Shown: positions 8,127-16,574, numbered from the stretch's first letter. The stretch is 64,000 bases of DNA from Mycobacteriaceae bacterium (GCA_028726465.1 JAQYQB010000026.1:186001-250000); one strand, 5' to 3'. Notes: generated by a model from the letters alone, not told the origin. Program-made: numbers and translations.

Positions 8127-8911
8127 TATTCGTGTAACCCGCATTCTGTCTTGCCGTCAGCGAATACTCGTCCCGAGCGGGCGTCGTCGCCCTCTGCCAC
8201 GGGGAAGGTCAGGGGCGCGCACCCGATGGAGCGGTACCCCTGCAGGGTAAGGGGGTGGATGATGAGATCGTGGTCTCGGATGTAGGCGTCCGTGTCATCC
8301 AGGTCCCAGGTAATCATCGGCGAAATCTTGAGCCGGCCCGTGCGGTCCAGGCTGAGCGCCGGGGCCTCCGCGCGGTGCTCGGAGTCCGCCCGGCGCAGGC
8401 CGGTAATCCAGCCCACGTAGTCGTCCATCGCCATGTTCAGCGGCTCCACCTTGCGCATGCGGTTGTAGGAGGCCACGTCCCAGGAGTACATGCGCGGGCC
8501 GTAGATTTCGTCCTGCTCCTCCGGGGTCAGCAGGGGCCGGATGCGGCGCAGCGGCAGGTCCGGGTAGCGCTTTTCGACGGCGTCGGCGGTCTCCAGGGTC
8601 TCCGGGAAGTGGAAGCCGGTGTCGATGAAGAGCAGATCCCCGTCGAGCCCGGCCTGGTGGGCCAGCTCGGCGAGCACGGTGTTTTCCATGGACATGGTCA
8701 CCGCCACGCGGCCCGGCGCGTGGTTCACGGTGAAGTCCATGATCTCTTCCGCGCTGGCGTTATACAGCTTGTCCGCCCAGCGCTCCACCAGCTCCTCGTT
8801 GGCGGCGGCTACCGCGGGCGACAACGGCGCGGTGTCCCGGGTTCCTTCCGGACTCTGGCTGGCGTCGCGATAATTCTTACCACCACCCAGCAAGTTCACG
8901 TTTGTTGTCAT
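8126..8911 (-). CDS. cysH: Phosphoadenylyl-/adenylyl-sulfate reductase CysH without the Fe-S cysteine set
   Basis: The protein reduces an activated sulfate (APS or PAPS) to sulfite with thioredoxin-type donors. Seen are the PP-loop-like MSMENTVLAEL, IDTGFHFPETLE, GWITGLRR and the catalytic C-terminal Cys257 in TECGLHE. APS reductases of actinobacteria have CC before the RKVEPL motif and a later CxxC that hold a [4Fe-4S] cluster. Here the CC positions are Tyr149-Asn150 (VASYNRMRKVEPL), and of the later pair only Cys231 remains (position 234 is Leu). The YN pair matches E. coli-type PAPS reductase. An AAAGGAG lies 13 bases before the ATG. It is the first gene of the cysHDN operon. No APS kinase gene is in the window, so substrate preference is open. 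Confidence 0.9.
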   Translation of the reverse strand: MTTNVNLLGGGKNYRDASQSPEGTRDTAPLSPAVAAANEELVERWADKLYNASAEEIMDFTVNHAPGRVAVTMSMENTVLAELAHQAGLDGDLLFIDTGFHFPETLETADAVEKRYPDLPLRRIRPLLTPEEQDEIYGPRMYSWDVASYNRMRKVEPLNMAMDDYVGWITGLRRADSEHRAEAPALSLDRTGRLKISPMITWDLDDTDAYIRDHDLIIHPLTLQGYRSIGCAPLTFPVAEGDDARSGRVFADGKTECGLHE

Positions 8912-9030
8912 TATTTTAAGTGCGCTCCTTTGGGGTCAGTGCACCTTACTCTAGGTAATGCGGGCGGTTCGTGCAGCAGAAATTCCAGCTCCGGACGGCC
9001 GTGGGGGCGCTGTACTTGGGGAACGGGCAG

Positions 9031-9036
9031 AATATA
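9031..9036 (-). promoter_or_regulatory. Candidate -10 element of the cysHDN operon
   Basis: TATATT on the minus strand, giving a leader of about 110 nt before cysH. A second candidate, TATAGT (minus, 9067-9062), would put the McbR-type site in its -10/-35 spacer. No convincing -35 was seen for either. Confidence 0.35.
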
Positions 9037-9071
9037 ATTGTCCCCATACTGAACCGCTCGGACTATATTTA

Positions 9072-9087
9072 CAGACAGTACGGTCTA
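9072..9087. promoter_or_regulatory. McbR-type operator
   Basis: CAGAC-AGTACG-GTCTA matches the McbR consensus TAGAC-N6-GTCTA in nine of ten defined positions. McbR is the TetR-family repressor of methionine, cysteine and sulfate assimilation genes in corynebacteria. The site lies between cysH and the divergent flavoprotein-fragment gene and overlaps the expected transcription start of the latter (TATATT at 9064-9069, plus strand). Confidence 0.7.
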
Positions 9088-9112
9088 GACGAATTGCACT
9101 AAGGAGGTCATC

Positions 9113-9532
9113 ATGCCTAGCGCCCTCGGCTCGCGCGTCGCTGTCATCGGCGACGGCCCCGCCGCGCTTTCCGCCACGGAACGACTCATCGGGGCCGGCA
9201 TGTGTGTCGACCTCATCTCCTCCCGGCCCGCCCCCTTCGGGTTCCTGCGCCACTTCGCCGCCTCGGGCACGGCCACTGACGGCACGCCGCACCTGCGGCT
9301 TATCGGCAACGTGCGTGTGGGGGTCGACGGCGACATCACCCACCGCGAGCTGCACGCCCTGAGCAACCACCCCGACCCCGACCTGCTGGTCCTTGAGCTC
9401 CACGCCCGCGGCCTGGCGATTACCACCTGGGAGGGCTGCTTCCACCCCGCCGCGACGACCGCGGAACCCACGACGCCCACCGACTGGGACGCCGTCATCA
9501 ACCGCGCCAGCCTGGCGCCGCTGTGCTTCTAG
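9113..9532 (+). CDS. Short ferredoxin-NADP reductase-like (FprA type) N-terminal protein
   Basis: This 139-residue protein begins with the FAD-binding Rossmann motif RVAVIGDGPAAL. It continues with RPAPFGFLRHFAA and LRLIGNVRVGVDGDITHREL, which align in order with the start of FprA/adrenodoxin-type ferredoxin-NADP reductases (about 450 residues). The NADPH domain and the second half of the FAD domain are missing, and the Asp/Gly-rich CoA-like second glycine motif is degraded. Translation signals are good: AAGGAGG (9101-9107) precedes the ATG. In C. glutamicum an fpr2 gene heads the cysIXHDNYZ cluster, so this is probably a shortened descendant of it. Whether it still binds flavin is doubtful. 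Confidence 0.7.
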   Translation: MPSALGSRVAVIGDGPAALSATERLIGAGMCVDLISSRPAPFGFLRHFAASGTATDGTPHLRLIGNVRVGVDGDITHRELHALSNHPDPDLLVLELHARGLAITTWEGCFHPAATTAEPTTPTDWDAVINRASLAPLCF

Positions 9533-9640
9533 GATCCCCGGCTTTTAGACTCCCCACCGGCCCGGACCACTTGAGACATTAGCGCTGCACAGGCAGTAAA
9601 TCCCCGGCGACTTGCACCCACCCAGTCGGGTGTCCCGCCT

Positions 9641-9646
9641 TAGGCT
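9641..9646 (+). promoter_or_regulatory. -10 element for the ABC exporter genes, leaderless
   Basis: TAGGCT lies 12 bases before the GTG at 9659 and there is no Shine-Dalgarno in between, so transcription probably begins at or very near the start codon. Confidence 0.4.
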
Positions 9647-9658
9647 ACTATTGCCTGC

Positions 9659-11380
9659 GTGGAACTTATCCGAATTATTATGAGCCGCTCGAAGCCCTAC
9701 GTGGGCTTCGTCATCGCGGTGCTCGTGCTGCAGTCGGCCTCGACTGCGGCGACGCTCTATCTGCCCTCGCTGAACGCCAGCATCATCGATGAGGGCGTCT
9801 CCCGCGGCGACGTGCCCTTTATCTGGCGCACCGGCTCCATCATGCTGGGTGTGGCCTTAGTCCAGGTGCTCACCGCCGTCGCCGCGGTCTGGTTCGGCTC
9901 CCGCACCGCCATGGGGCTGGGCCGGGACCTGCGCCGGGAGGTCTTTGCGAAGGTCACCAGATTTTCCTCCGAGGACCTGCACCACTTCGGCACGCCGACG
10001 CTGATCACCCGGGCGACCAACGACGTGCAGCAGGTGCAGATGGTCTACCTGATGGCGCTCAACTTCATCATCACCGCGCCGATCATGTCCGTCGGCGGCG
10101 TCATCATGGCCATCCGCGAGGACGCCGGGCTGTCCTGGCTGGTCTGGGTCTCGGTGGGCGTGCTGCTGGTGGTCATCGGACTCCTGATCGCCAAGCTGGT
10201 GCCGCTGTTTGGCCGCATGCAGCTGCAGCTGGACGCGCTGAACGGCACGGTCCGCGAACAGATCGCCGGCATTCGCGTGGTGCGCGCCTTCGTGCGCGAG
10301 CGCTTCGAGACCGAGCGCTTTACCGAGGACAACCGCCGGCTGACCCAGCTGTCGCTGCGCATCGGCCAGCTCTTCGTGCTGATGTTTCCCATCATCACGG
10401 TCATCCTCAACGTCGCCACCGGTGCGGTGTTGTGGTTCGGCGGCCACCGCGTCGAGGCCGGCGACGTCGCCGTCGGCTCCCTGACCGCGTTCCTGCAGTA
10501 CCTGCTGCAGATCCTCGCCGCGGTCATGATGGGCTCGTTCATGGCCGTGATGTTCCCCCGCGCGATGGTCTGCGCCCGGCGCATCACCCAGGTGCTGGCC
10601 CACTCGCCCAGCATCGACGAGCCGGCCACCCCGCAGGACCCGCCGGCCGCGGGTTCCGGCTGCACCGTCGAGATGCGCAACGTGAGCTTTAGCTACGCCG
10701 GCGCCGAGGAGCCCGTGCTCAGCGACATCAGCTTCACCGCGCACCCCGGCCGCACGACCGCGATCATCGGCTCGACCGGCGCGGGCAAGACCACGCTGCT
10801 CTCGCTCATCCCGCGGCTCTACCTGCCGGCTTCCGGACAAGTGCTCATCGACGGCGCGGACGCCGCGCTGATGTCGCAGGCCGCCCTGGTCGAGCGCGTC
10901 AGCATGGTCCCGCAGAAGCCCTACCTGTTCAGCGGCACTGTGGCCAGCAACCTGCGGATGGGCGACCCGGAAGCTAGCGATGCCGACCTGTGGGACGCCC
11001 TGCGCATCGCCCAGGCCGACTTCGTCGACGACCTCGACATGCCGATCGCCCAGGGCGGCACGAACGTCTCCGGCGGCCAGCGCCAGCGCCTGTGCATCGC
11101 CCGCATGCTGGTCGCCCGCCCCAAGGTCTATCTCTTCGATGATTCCTTCTCGGCCCTGGACGTGCTCACCGATGCCCGCGTGCGCGAGGCCATGCAGGAA
11201 CGCACGCGGGAGGCGACCACCATCATCGTCGCCCAGCGCGTGGCCTTCATCCAGGACGCGGACCAGATCCTCGTGCTCGAGGCCGGGCGGATCGTCGCCC
11301 GCGGCACCCACGAAGAATTGCTCACCACCTCCCCGACGTACCAAGAAATCGTCGAATCCCAAGAGACTGCGAGGGCCTAA
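9659..11380 (+). CDS. ABC exporter half-transporter with degenerate ATPase site
   Basis: It has six N-terminal transmembrane helices (residues ~15-300) followed by an ATPase domain with Walker A GSTGAGKTT (~371) and signature VSGGQRQRL (~470). The Walker B reads YLFDDSFSALD (~493), with Asp where the catalytic Glu should be, and the H-loop reads VAQR (~525), with Gln for His. These two changes are the mark of the non-catalytic partner in heterodimeric exporters such as TM287/288 or LmrCD. The next gene starts 3 bases after the stop and has the intact residues, so the two products form one transporter. GTG at 9659 is used; an in-frame ATG lies 7 codons later. Substrate (lipid or drug) unknown. 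Confidence 0.9.
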   Translation: MELIRIIMSRSKPYVGFVIAVLVLQSASTAATLYLPSLNASIIDEGVSRGDVPFIWRTGSIMLGVALVQVLTAVAAVWFGSRTAMGLGRDLRREVFAKVTRFSSEDLHHFGTPTLITRATNDVQQVQMVYLMALNFIITAPIMSVGGVIMAIREDAGLSWLVWVSVGVLLVVIGLLIAKLVPLFGRMQLQLDALNGTVREQIAGIRVVRAFVRERFETERFTEDNRRLTQLSLRIGQLFVLMFPIITVILNVATGAVLWFGGHRVEAGDVAVGSLTAFLQYLLQILAAVMMGSFMAVMFPRAMVCARRITQVLAHSPSIDEPATPQDPPAAGSGCTVEMRNVSFSYAGAEEPVLSDISFTAHPGRTTAIIGSTGAGKTTLLSLIPRLYLPASGQVLIDGADAALMSQAALVERVSMVPQKPYLFSGTVASNLRMGDPEASDADLWDALRIAQADFVDDLDMPIAQGGTNVSGGQRQRLCIARMLVARPKVYLFDDSFSALDVLTDARVREAMQERTREATTIIVAQRVAFIQDADQILVLEAGRIVARGTHEELLTTSPTYQEIVESQETARA

Positions 11381-11383
11381 ACC

Positions 11384-13354
11384 ATGGCTGATACTCCTTC
11401 CACCTCCCAGCCCACCGATTCCCAGCCCACCGACGCGGAGCTGGCGGCCCTCGAGTCCCAGGTCTCCGGCGACGACTGGTCCGGGGCCGCGCCCCGCCAG
11501 GCCAAGCACTTCTGGCCCTCGGCCACGCGGCTGGTCGGTCTGCTCGCGCCGTACAAGTGGCAGCTCGCCTTCGTGGGGCTTTTGACCGTCGGCTGCGTCT
11601 TCCTCACTGTCTACGCGCCCCGGGTGCTCGGGCGCGCGATGGACGTCATCTTCTCCGGCGTCGTCTCGCGCCAGCTGCCCGCCGGCCTCAGCACCGAGCA
11701 GGCCGTCGAGGGCCTGCGCCAGACCGGTCACGACCGGATGGCCGACATGGCGGCCGCGATGGATCTGGTGCCTGGCAGCGGGATCGACTTCACCAAGCTC
11801 GGCCAGCTCATCCTCATCGTCATCGGCATGTACGTCGTCTCCTCCGCCTTCCAGCTCTGGCAGGGTCTGGTGCTCAACCGCCTGGTGATGGACACAGTCT
11901 TCAAGCTGCGCCAGGACGTCGAGGCCAAGATCCACGCACTTCCGCTGAGCTACTTCGACACCACCCAGCGTGGCGACCTCCTCTCGCGCACCACCAACGA
12001 CCTGGACAACGTCCAGCAGGCCCTGCAGCAGGCGCTGTCCCAGCTGTTCTACAACCTCCTGCTCGTGGCAGGTATTACCGTCATGATGTTCACGGTCTCC
12101 TGGCAGCTCGCGCTCGTCGCGCTACTGGCCATCCCGCTGACCGGCGTCATCATGGCGGTCATCGGCACCCGCTCGCAGCGCCAGTTCGTTTCCCAGTGGC
12201 GCTCGACCGGCCAGCTCAACGGGCAGGTCGAGGAGTCCTTCACCGGCCAGGAGCTGTCCCTGATTTTTGGGCGCACCCAGGCCATGCGGGAGGAATTCGA
12301 TAACCGCAATACCGCGCTCTACGAGGCCAGCGCCTCCGCGCAGTTCCTGTCCGGGATGATGATGCCCATCATGCAGTTCGTCTCCTACCTGTCGTACGTG
12401 GCCATCGCCGTCCTCGGCGGCCTGCGCGTGGCCCACGGGCAGATGACGCTGGGTGATGGCACCGCGTTCATCCAGTACTCCCGCGAGTTCAACCAACCGC
12501 TGGGCCAGCTCGGCGGCATGATGCAGCAGATCCAGTCCGGCGTCGCCTCGGCCGAGCGCGTCTTCGAGTTCTTGGACGCCGACGAGCAATCCCCGGAGCC
12601 GGCGCCGGCCGAGGGGCGCTCGCCGCAGCGCGCCCGCGGCTTGGTCGAGTTCCGCGACGTCAGCTTCTCCTACGACGAGGACACCCCGCTCATCGAGGGC
12701 CTCAACCTGCGCGTCGAGCCCGGCCAGACGGCCGCCATCGTCGGCCCCACCGGGGCGGGCAAGACCACGCTGGTCAACCTCATCATGCGCTTTTACGACA
12801 TCGACTCCGGGCGGATTCTCCTCGACGGCACGGACACCGCCGAGCTCTCCCGCGGGCAGCTGCGCAGCCAGGTCGGCATGGTGCTCCAGGACGCGGTCCT
12901 GTTCAAGGGGACCATCGCGGACAATATCCGCTACGGGCGCCTGGACGCCACCGACGAGGAGGTCATCGAGGCGGCCCAGGCCACCTTCGTGGACCGCTTC
13001 GTGCACTCGCTGCCGGATGGCTACGACACCGTCATCGACCAGGACGGCGGCTCGGTCTCGGCCGGCGAGCGCCAGCTCATCACCAGCGCCCGCGCCTTCC
13101 TGGCCCAGCCCGCGCTGCTCATCCTGGACGAGGCGACATCCTCGGTCGATACCCGCACCGAGATGCTGGTCCAGGACGCCATGAACGCCCTGCGCGCCAA
13201 CCGCACCTCGTTCATCATCGCGCACCGGCTCTCTACTATCCGGGACGCGGACGTCATCATCGTGATGGACAACGGGCGCATCGTCGAGCAAGGCAGCCAC
13301 TTCGAGCTGCTCGCCCGGCGCGGCGCCTACTGGCGGATGAATATGAAATCTTGA
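11384..13354 (+). CDS. ABC exporter half-transporter with intact catalytic residues
   Basis: This 656-residue half-transporter has a longer hydrophilic N terminus (about 55 residues), six transmembrane helices and a C-terminal ATPase. Walker A GPTGAGKTT (~453), Walker B LLILDEATSSVD (~578, catalytic Glu present) and H-loop IIAHRLS (~612) are intact. The signature is VSAGERQL (~557) rather than LSGGQ, again typical of asymmetric heterodimers. The start ATG follows the stop of the first subunit gene by 3 bases. Together they make an inner-membrane multidrug/lipid exporter. An extra loop after TM1 (residues ~85-135) is unusual but known in LmrD-like subunits. Confidence 0.92.
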   Translation: MADTPSTSQPTDSQPTDAELAALESQVSGDDWSGAAPRQAKHFWPSATRLVGLLAPYKWQLAFVGLLTVGCVFLTVYAPRVLGRAMDVIFSGVVSRQLPAGLSTEQAVEGLRQTGHDRMADMAAAMDLVPGSGIDFTKLGQLILIVIGMYVVSSAFQLWQGLVLNRLVMDTVFKLRQDVEAKIHALPLSYFDTTQRGDLLSRTTNDLDNVQQALQQALSQLFYNLLLVAGITVMMFTVSWQLALVALLAIPLTGVIMAVIGTRSQRQFVSQWRSTGQLNGQVEESFTGQELSLIFGRTQAMREEFDNRNTALYEASASAQFLSGMMMPIMQFVSYLSYVAIAVLGGLRVAHGQMTLGDGTAFIQYSREFNQPLGQLGGMMQQIQSGVASAERVFEFLDADEQSPEPAPAEGRSPQRARGLVEFRDVSFSYDEDTPLIEGLNLRVEPGQTAAIVGPTGAGKTTLVNLIMRFYDIDSGRILLDGTDTAELSRGQLRSQVGMVLQDAVLFKGTIADNIRYGRLDATDEEVIEAAQATFVDRFVHSLPDGYDTVIDQDGGSVSAGERQLITSARAFLAQPALLILDEATSSVDTRTEMLVQDAMNALRANRTSFIIAHRLSTIRDADVIIVMDNGRIVEQGSHFELLARRGAYWRMNMKS

Positions 13355-13370
13355 TTCCACGCCCTACCCT

Positions 13371-13389
13371 TTAGGCTAGGTTAGGTACT
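13371..13389. promoter_or_regulatory. Possible DtxR-like half-site at the Fe-S oxidoreductase promoter
   Basis: TTAGGCTAGGTTAGGTACT resembles one arm of the DtxR consensus (TTAGGTTAGCCTAACCTAA), but the other arm is poor. It overlaps TAGGCT/TAGGTT boxes that could be the -10 of the downstream gene. Iron control would suit an iron-sulfur protein, but the match is weak. Confidence 0.25.
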
Positions 13390-13429
13390 TCCCCCTTGAC
13401 TTATCCGCAGCCAATGAAGGAGCCCGCCC

Positions 13430-16400
13430 ATGCTTGCCGGCTGGATCGCCGTTGTCCTCTCGTTGCCCGTCTGGGCGTATTTCGGCTACCGCGCCTGGGG
13501 CATGTTTACCTTCATCCGCTCCGGCGGGCCCACCCAGCTCAACCGCTTCGACCAGCCGCTGCGCCGCCTGGGCCGCGTGCTGGTGGAGGTCTTCGGGCAC
13601 GCCCACTTCAAGGGGCGCCCGCTAGTCAACGCCGCGCACTGGCTGGTCATGATCGGCTTCCTCTTCGGCATCCTGGTCTGGTTTGAGGCCTATATCCAGG
13701 CCTTCAACCCGGCCGGCGGCTGGCCGCTGTTGAGCGACTGGCCGGTCTACCACTTCCTCGAAGAGGTCCTGGCGCTCGGCACCGTCTTGGGCATCGGCTT
13801 CCTCGTCGCCGTCCGCCTGAAGTTGGGCCATACTGAGCGGGGCAGCCGCTTCTATAATTCGCAGACCACCAGCGCCTACCTGGTCGAGGCCATCGTCTTT
13901 TCCGAGGGACTCGGCATGCTGCTGGTCAAGGCCTCCAAGCGCGCTACCTACGGCGGTGGGAGCTGGGCTACCGACTTTGTCAGCCTCCCGCTTTCGCAGT
14001 TGCTGCCGGCCTCCCCGGGCCTTATCCAGGCCTTCGCGCTGTTCAAGCTGCTGACCGGCCTGGCGTTTATCGTGTTCATCTCCCGCCAGTTCACCTGGGG
14101 CGTGATGTGGCACCGCTTCCTGGCGTTTTTCAACATCTTCTTCCAGCGCAACCCGGATGGGGAGAAGGCCCTGGGCAAGCTGCCGACCCCGGATCTGGAA
14201 GAAGACCTCACCCCGGGCAGCTGGAAGCTGCTGCTGGACACCGGCACCTGCACCGAGTGCGGGCGCTGCCAGGACCTGTGCCCGGCCTGGAATACCGACA
14301 AGCCCCTGTCGCCGAAGAAGCTGGTCATGGACCTCGGCTCGGCCGCGGTGGATAACTACAACCCGCACGCGGGCGTGGACGTGCTGTCCATGGCCGGGGT
14401 CATCGATGACGATGTCCTGTGGTCGTGCACCAACTGCGGCGCCTGCGTGGACCAGTGCCCGGTCGACATTGAGCACCTCGACCACGTCGCGGATCTGCGC
14501 CGCTTCAAGGTGTTGGCCGAGTCCGATTTCCCCTCGGAGCTGACCGGCCTGTTCAAGAACCTGGAGACTAAAGGCAACCCGTGGGGCCGCAACAATTCTG
14601 AGCGCCGCACCTGGGTGGACCAGGCCCGCGCCGACGGCATTGAGGTCCCCATCATCGGTGAGGACGAGACCGATTTCGCGGACCTGGAGTACCTGTTCTG
14701 GGTCGGCTGCGCCGGCGCCTACGACGACGCCGCCAAGGTCACCACCCGCGCCGTCGTCGATCTGCTGCACACCGCCGGCGTGAAATTCGGCGTGCTCGCC
14801 ACCGGGGAGACCTGCACGGGTGATCCCGCCCGCCGCGCCGGCAACGAGTTCCTGTTCCAGATGCTGGCCCAGGAAAACGTCGCCACCCTCAACGAGACCT
14901 TCGAGGGCGTGCCCGCCGGGCAGCGCAAGATCATCACCACCTGCCCGCACTGCTTCAACACCCTGCGCAACGAGTACCCGGACTTCGACGGCCACTTCGA
15001 CGTCTTCCACCACACGCAGCTGCTCAACCGCCTGGTGCGCGACGGGCTGCTCAAGCCGGTGCCCCGCACGGCGGAAAACCGCAAGCCCATCACCTACCAC
15101 GACCCCTGCTTCCTGGGCCGCCACAACAAGGTCTACGACCCGCCCCGGGAGCTCCTGGAGGCCACCGGCGTCAAGGTCAACGAGATGGACGCCAACCGCG
15201 ACTCCGCCTTCTGCTGCGGCGCCGGCGGCGCCCGCATGTTCATGGAAGAAAAGCTCGGCACCCGCGTCAACGAGTTCCGCACCGAGCAAGCACTGTCCAC
15301 CGGCGCCGAGGAAATCGCCACCGGCTGCCCCTTCTGCAACGTCATGCTCACCGGCGGCGTCAAGACCCTCAACGAGGGCAAGACCCCCGTCACCGACGTC
15401 GCCCAGATGCTGCGCAGCTCCATCGCTACCGATGCCGACGGCACCCTGCCGCCAGCCCGCCCCAAGGCCTTCCTGGGCGAGCCCATCCGCCTGACCCGCA
15501 AGACCGACCAGCCCACCGAAAACACGACCGACACCGCCCCCGCCAAGCCGGCAGAACCAGCAACCCCCGCTGCACCTCAGGCTCCGGCACAGCCGGCAGC
15601 CCCAGCGGCGCCTGCTTCCCAGGCCCCGGCAGCACCTAGCGCGCCCGCGGCACCCAGTGCCCCCACTGCCCCGAGCGCTCCAACCGCGCCGGCCGCACCA
15701 GCCGCTGCTCCAAGCGCTCCAACCGCACCTTCTGCACCCAAGGCACCGGCTGCCCCAAGCACTCCTTCCGCGCCGGCTGCGCCTTCTGTACCCAAGGCAC
15801 CTGCTGCCCCGGCATCGCCTGCGGCTTCTGCTCCAGGAGCACCTAGCGCTCCCGCTGCACCAAGTGCGCCGAGCGCTCCTGCCGCCCCGGCAAGCCCCGC
15901 GTCTCCGGCTCCCGCAGCTCCCCAGGCACCTTCCGCGCCGGCCGCACCCAGCGCGCCCACTGCCCCTGCGGCACCTGCTTCGTCAGCCCCGGAAGCACCG
16001 AGCTCACGCACTGTGCCTTCGGCACCCAAGGCACCAGCAGCGCCTGCAGCACCGGTCGCACCTTCTGCCCCGGCTGCACCAAATGCACCAAATGCGCCTG
16101 CAGCCCCGGCCGCTCCTAGTGCTCCCGCAGCACCCCAGGCACCTGCCGCGCCTAGTGCCCCGAGCGCGCCCTCCGCTCCCGCAGCCCCGGCAGCACCTGC
16201 ACCATCGGCCCCGACCGCGCCGCAGGCCCCAAGTGCACCAGCCGCGCCAAGCGCTCCTGCCGCCCCGGCAGCACCGAAGGCTCCTTCTGCACCCGCTGCT
16301 CCCCAGGCACCTGCCGCACCTTCCGCGCCGGCAGCGCCGAGCGCACCCAAGGCGCCCAGTGCTCCTAGCGCACCCGCAGCGCCCGCTGCTCCTTCGGCCC

Positions 16401-16483
16401 CGGCTGCTCCCCAACCGCCGGCTGCTGGCTCGGCATCGGATGCTGACTCGGACGCTGAGGCAGACGCCGACCAGGACGACTAA
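13430..16483 (+). CDS. Membrane-bound Fe-S oxidoreductase with long Ala/Pro-rich C-terminal tail
   Basis: Residues 1-240 contain several hydrophobic helices like a nitrate-reductase-gamma/HdrE-type anchor. Next come two ferredoxin [4Fe-4S] motifs, CTECGRCQDLCP (from Cys274) and CTNCGACVDQCP (from Cys333). Two cysteine-rich CCG-type regions follow (CPHCFN; DPCFLGRHN; FCCGAGGARMFMEE; GCPFCNVM), as in HdrD/GlcF. The family moves electrons between a quinone-linked membrane part and a soluble donor; the physiological partner is unknown. From about residue 700 to 1003 the protein is nearly pure Ala-Pro-Ser in SAPAAP-like repeats, ending in an acidic Asp/Ala tail. AAGGAG (13417-13422) stands 7 bases before the ATG. 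There is no frameshift despite the repetitive DNA. Confidence 0.88.
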   Translation: MLAGWIAVVLSLPVWAYFGYRAWGMFTFIRSGGPTQLNRFDQPLRRLGRVLVEVFGHAHFKGRPLVNAAHWLVMIGFLFGILVWFEAYIQAFNPAGGWPLLSDWPVYHFLEEVLALGTVLGIGFLVAVRLKLGHTERGSRFYNSQTTSAYLVEAIVFSEGLGMLLVKASKRATYGGGSWATDFVSLPLSQLLPASPGLIQAFALFKLLTGLAFIVFISRQFTWGVMWHRFLAFFNIFFQRNPDGEKALGKLPTPDLEEDLTPGSWKLLLDTGTCTECGRCQDLCPAWNTDKPLSPKKLVMDLGSAAVDNYNPHAGVDVLSMAGVIDDDVLWSCTNCGACVDQCPVDIEHLDHVADLRRFKVLAESDFPSELTGLFKNLETKGNPWGRNNSERRTWVDQARADGIEVPIIGEDETDFADLEYLFWVGCAGAYDDAAKVTTRAVVDLLHTAGVKFGVLATGETCTGDPARRAGNEFLFQMLAQENVATLNETFEGVPAGQRKIITTCPHCFNTLRNEYPDFDGHFDVFHHTQLLNRLVRDGLLKPVPRTAENRKPITYHDPCFLGRHNKVYDPPRELLEATGVKVNEMDANRDSAFCCGAGGARMFMEEKLGTRVNEFRTEQALSTGAEEIATGCPFCNVMLTGGVKTLNEGKTPVTDVAQMLRSSIATDADGTLPPARPKAFLGEPIRLTRKTDQPTENTTDTAPAKPAEPATPAAPQAPAQPAAPAAPASQAPAAPSAPAAPSAPTAPSAPTAPAAPAAAPSAPTAPSAPKAPAAPSTPSAPAAPSVPKAPAAPASPAASAPGAPSAPAAPSAPSAPAAPASPASPAPAAPQAPSAPAAPSAPTAPAAPASSAPEAPSSRTVPSAPKAPAAPAAPVAPSAPAAPNAPNAPAAPAAPSAPAAPQAPAAPSAPSAPSAPAAPAAPAPSAPTAPQAPSAPAAPSAPAAPAAPKAPSAPAAPQAPAAPSAPAAPSAPKAPSAPSAPAAPAAPSAPAAPQPPAAGSASDADSDAEADADQDD
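15540..16430 (+). repeat. Imperfect GCN-CCN tandem repeat DNA encoding the Ala/Pro tail
   Basis: Nearly 900 bases consist of degenerate repeats of codons for Ser-Ala-Pro-Ala-Ala-Pro and close variants. Codon choice varies from unit to unit, so the peptide repeat is better conserved than the DNA. Confidence 0.85.
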
Positions 16484-16574
16484 GGCGGGCGTCGGCTGCG
16501 GCGGCATCGTTAGTGAGCTGCGTGACGCTGCTTGAGTTCTGGGAAAAAGGCCTGTTCCGGCTAAGGTATAGCAG

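Noticed and set aside
9857..11935. Long minus-strand open frame across the ABC exporter genes
   Set aside because: Antisense to two well-supported genes with intact motifs; composition typical of a shadow frame.
13622..15289. Long minus-strand open frame opposite the Fe-S oxidoreductase
   Set aside because: The plus strand carries clear 4Fe-4S and CCG motifs; the reverse frame has none.
15577..16350. Minus-strand Gly-Ala repeat 'collagen-like' frame
   Set aside because: It is the reverse reading of the Ala/Pro tail codons, and there is no start signal or independent support.
15540..16430. Possible CRISPR array
   Set aside because: The repeats are short, degenerate, in frame and without unique spacers; they code the Ala/Pro tail. 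No cas genes are seen anywhere in the window.
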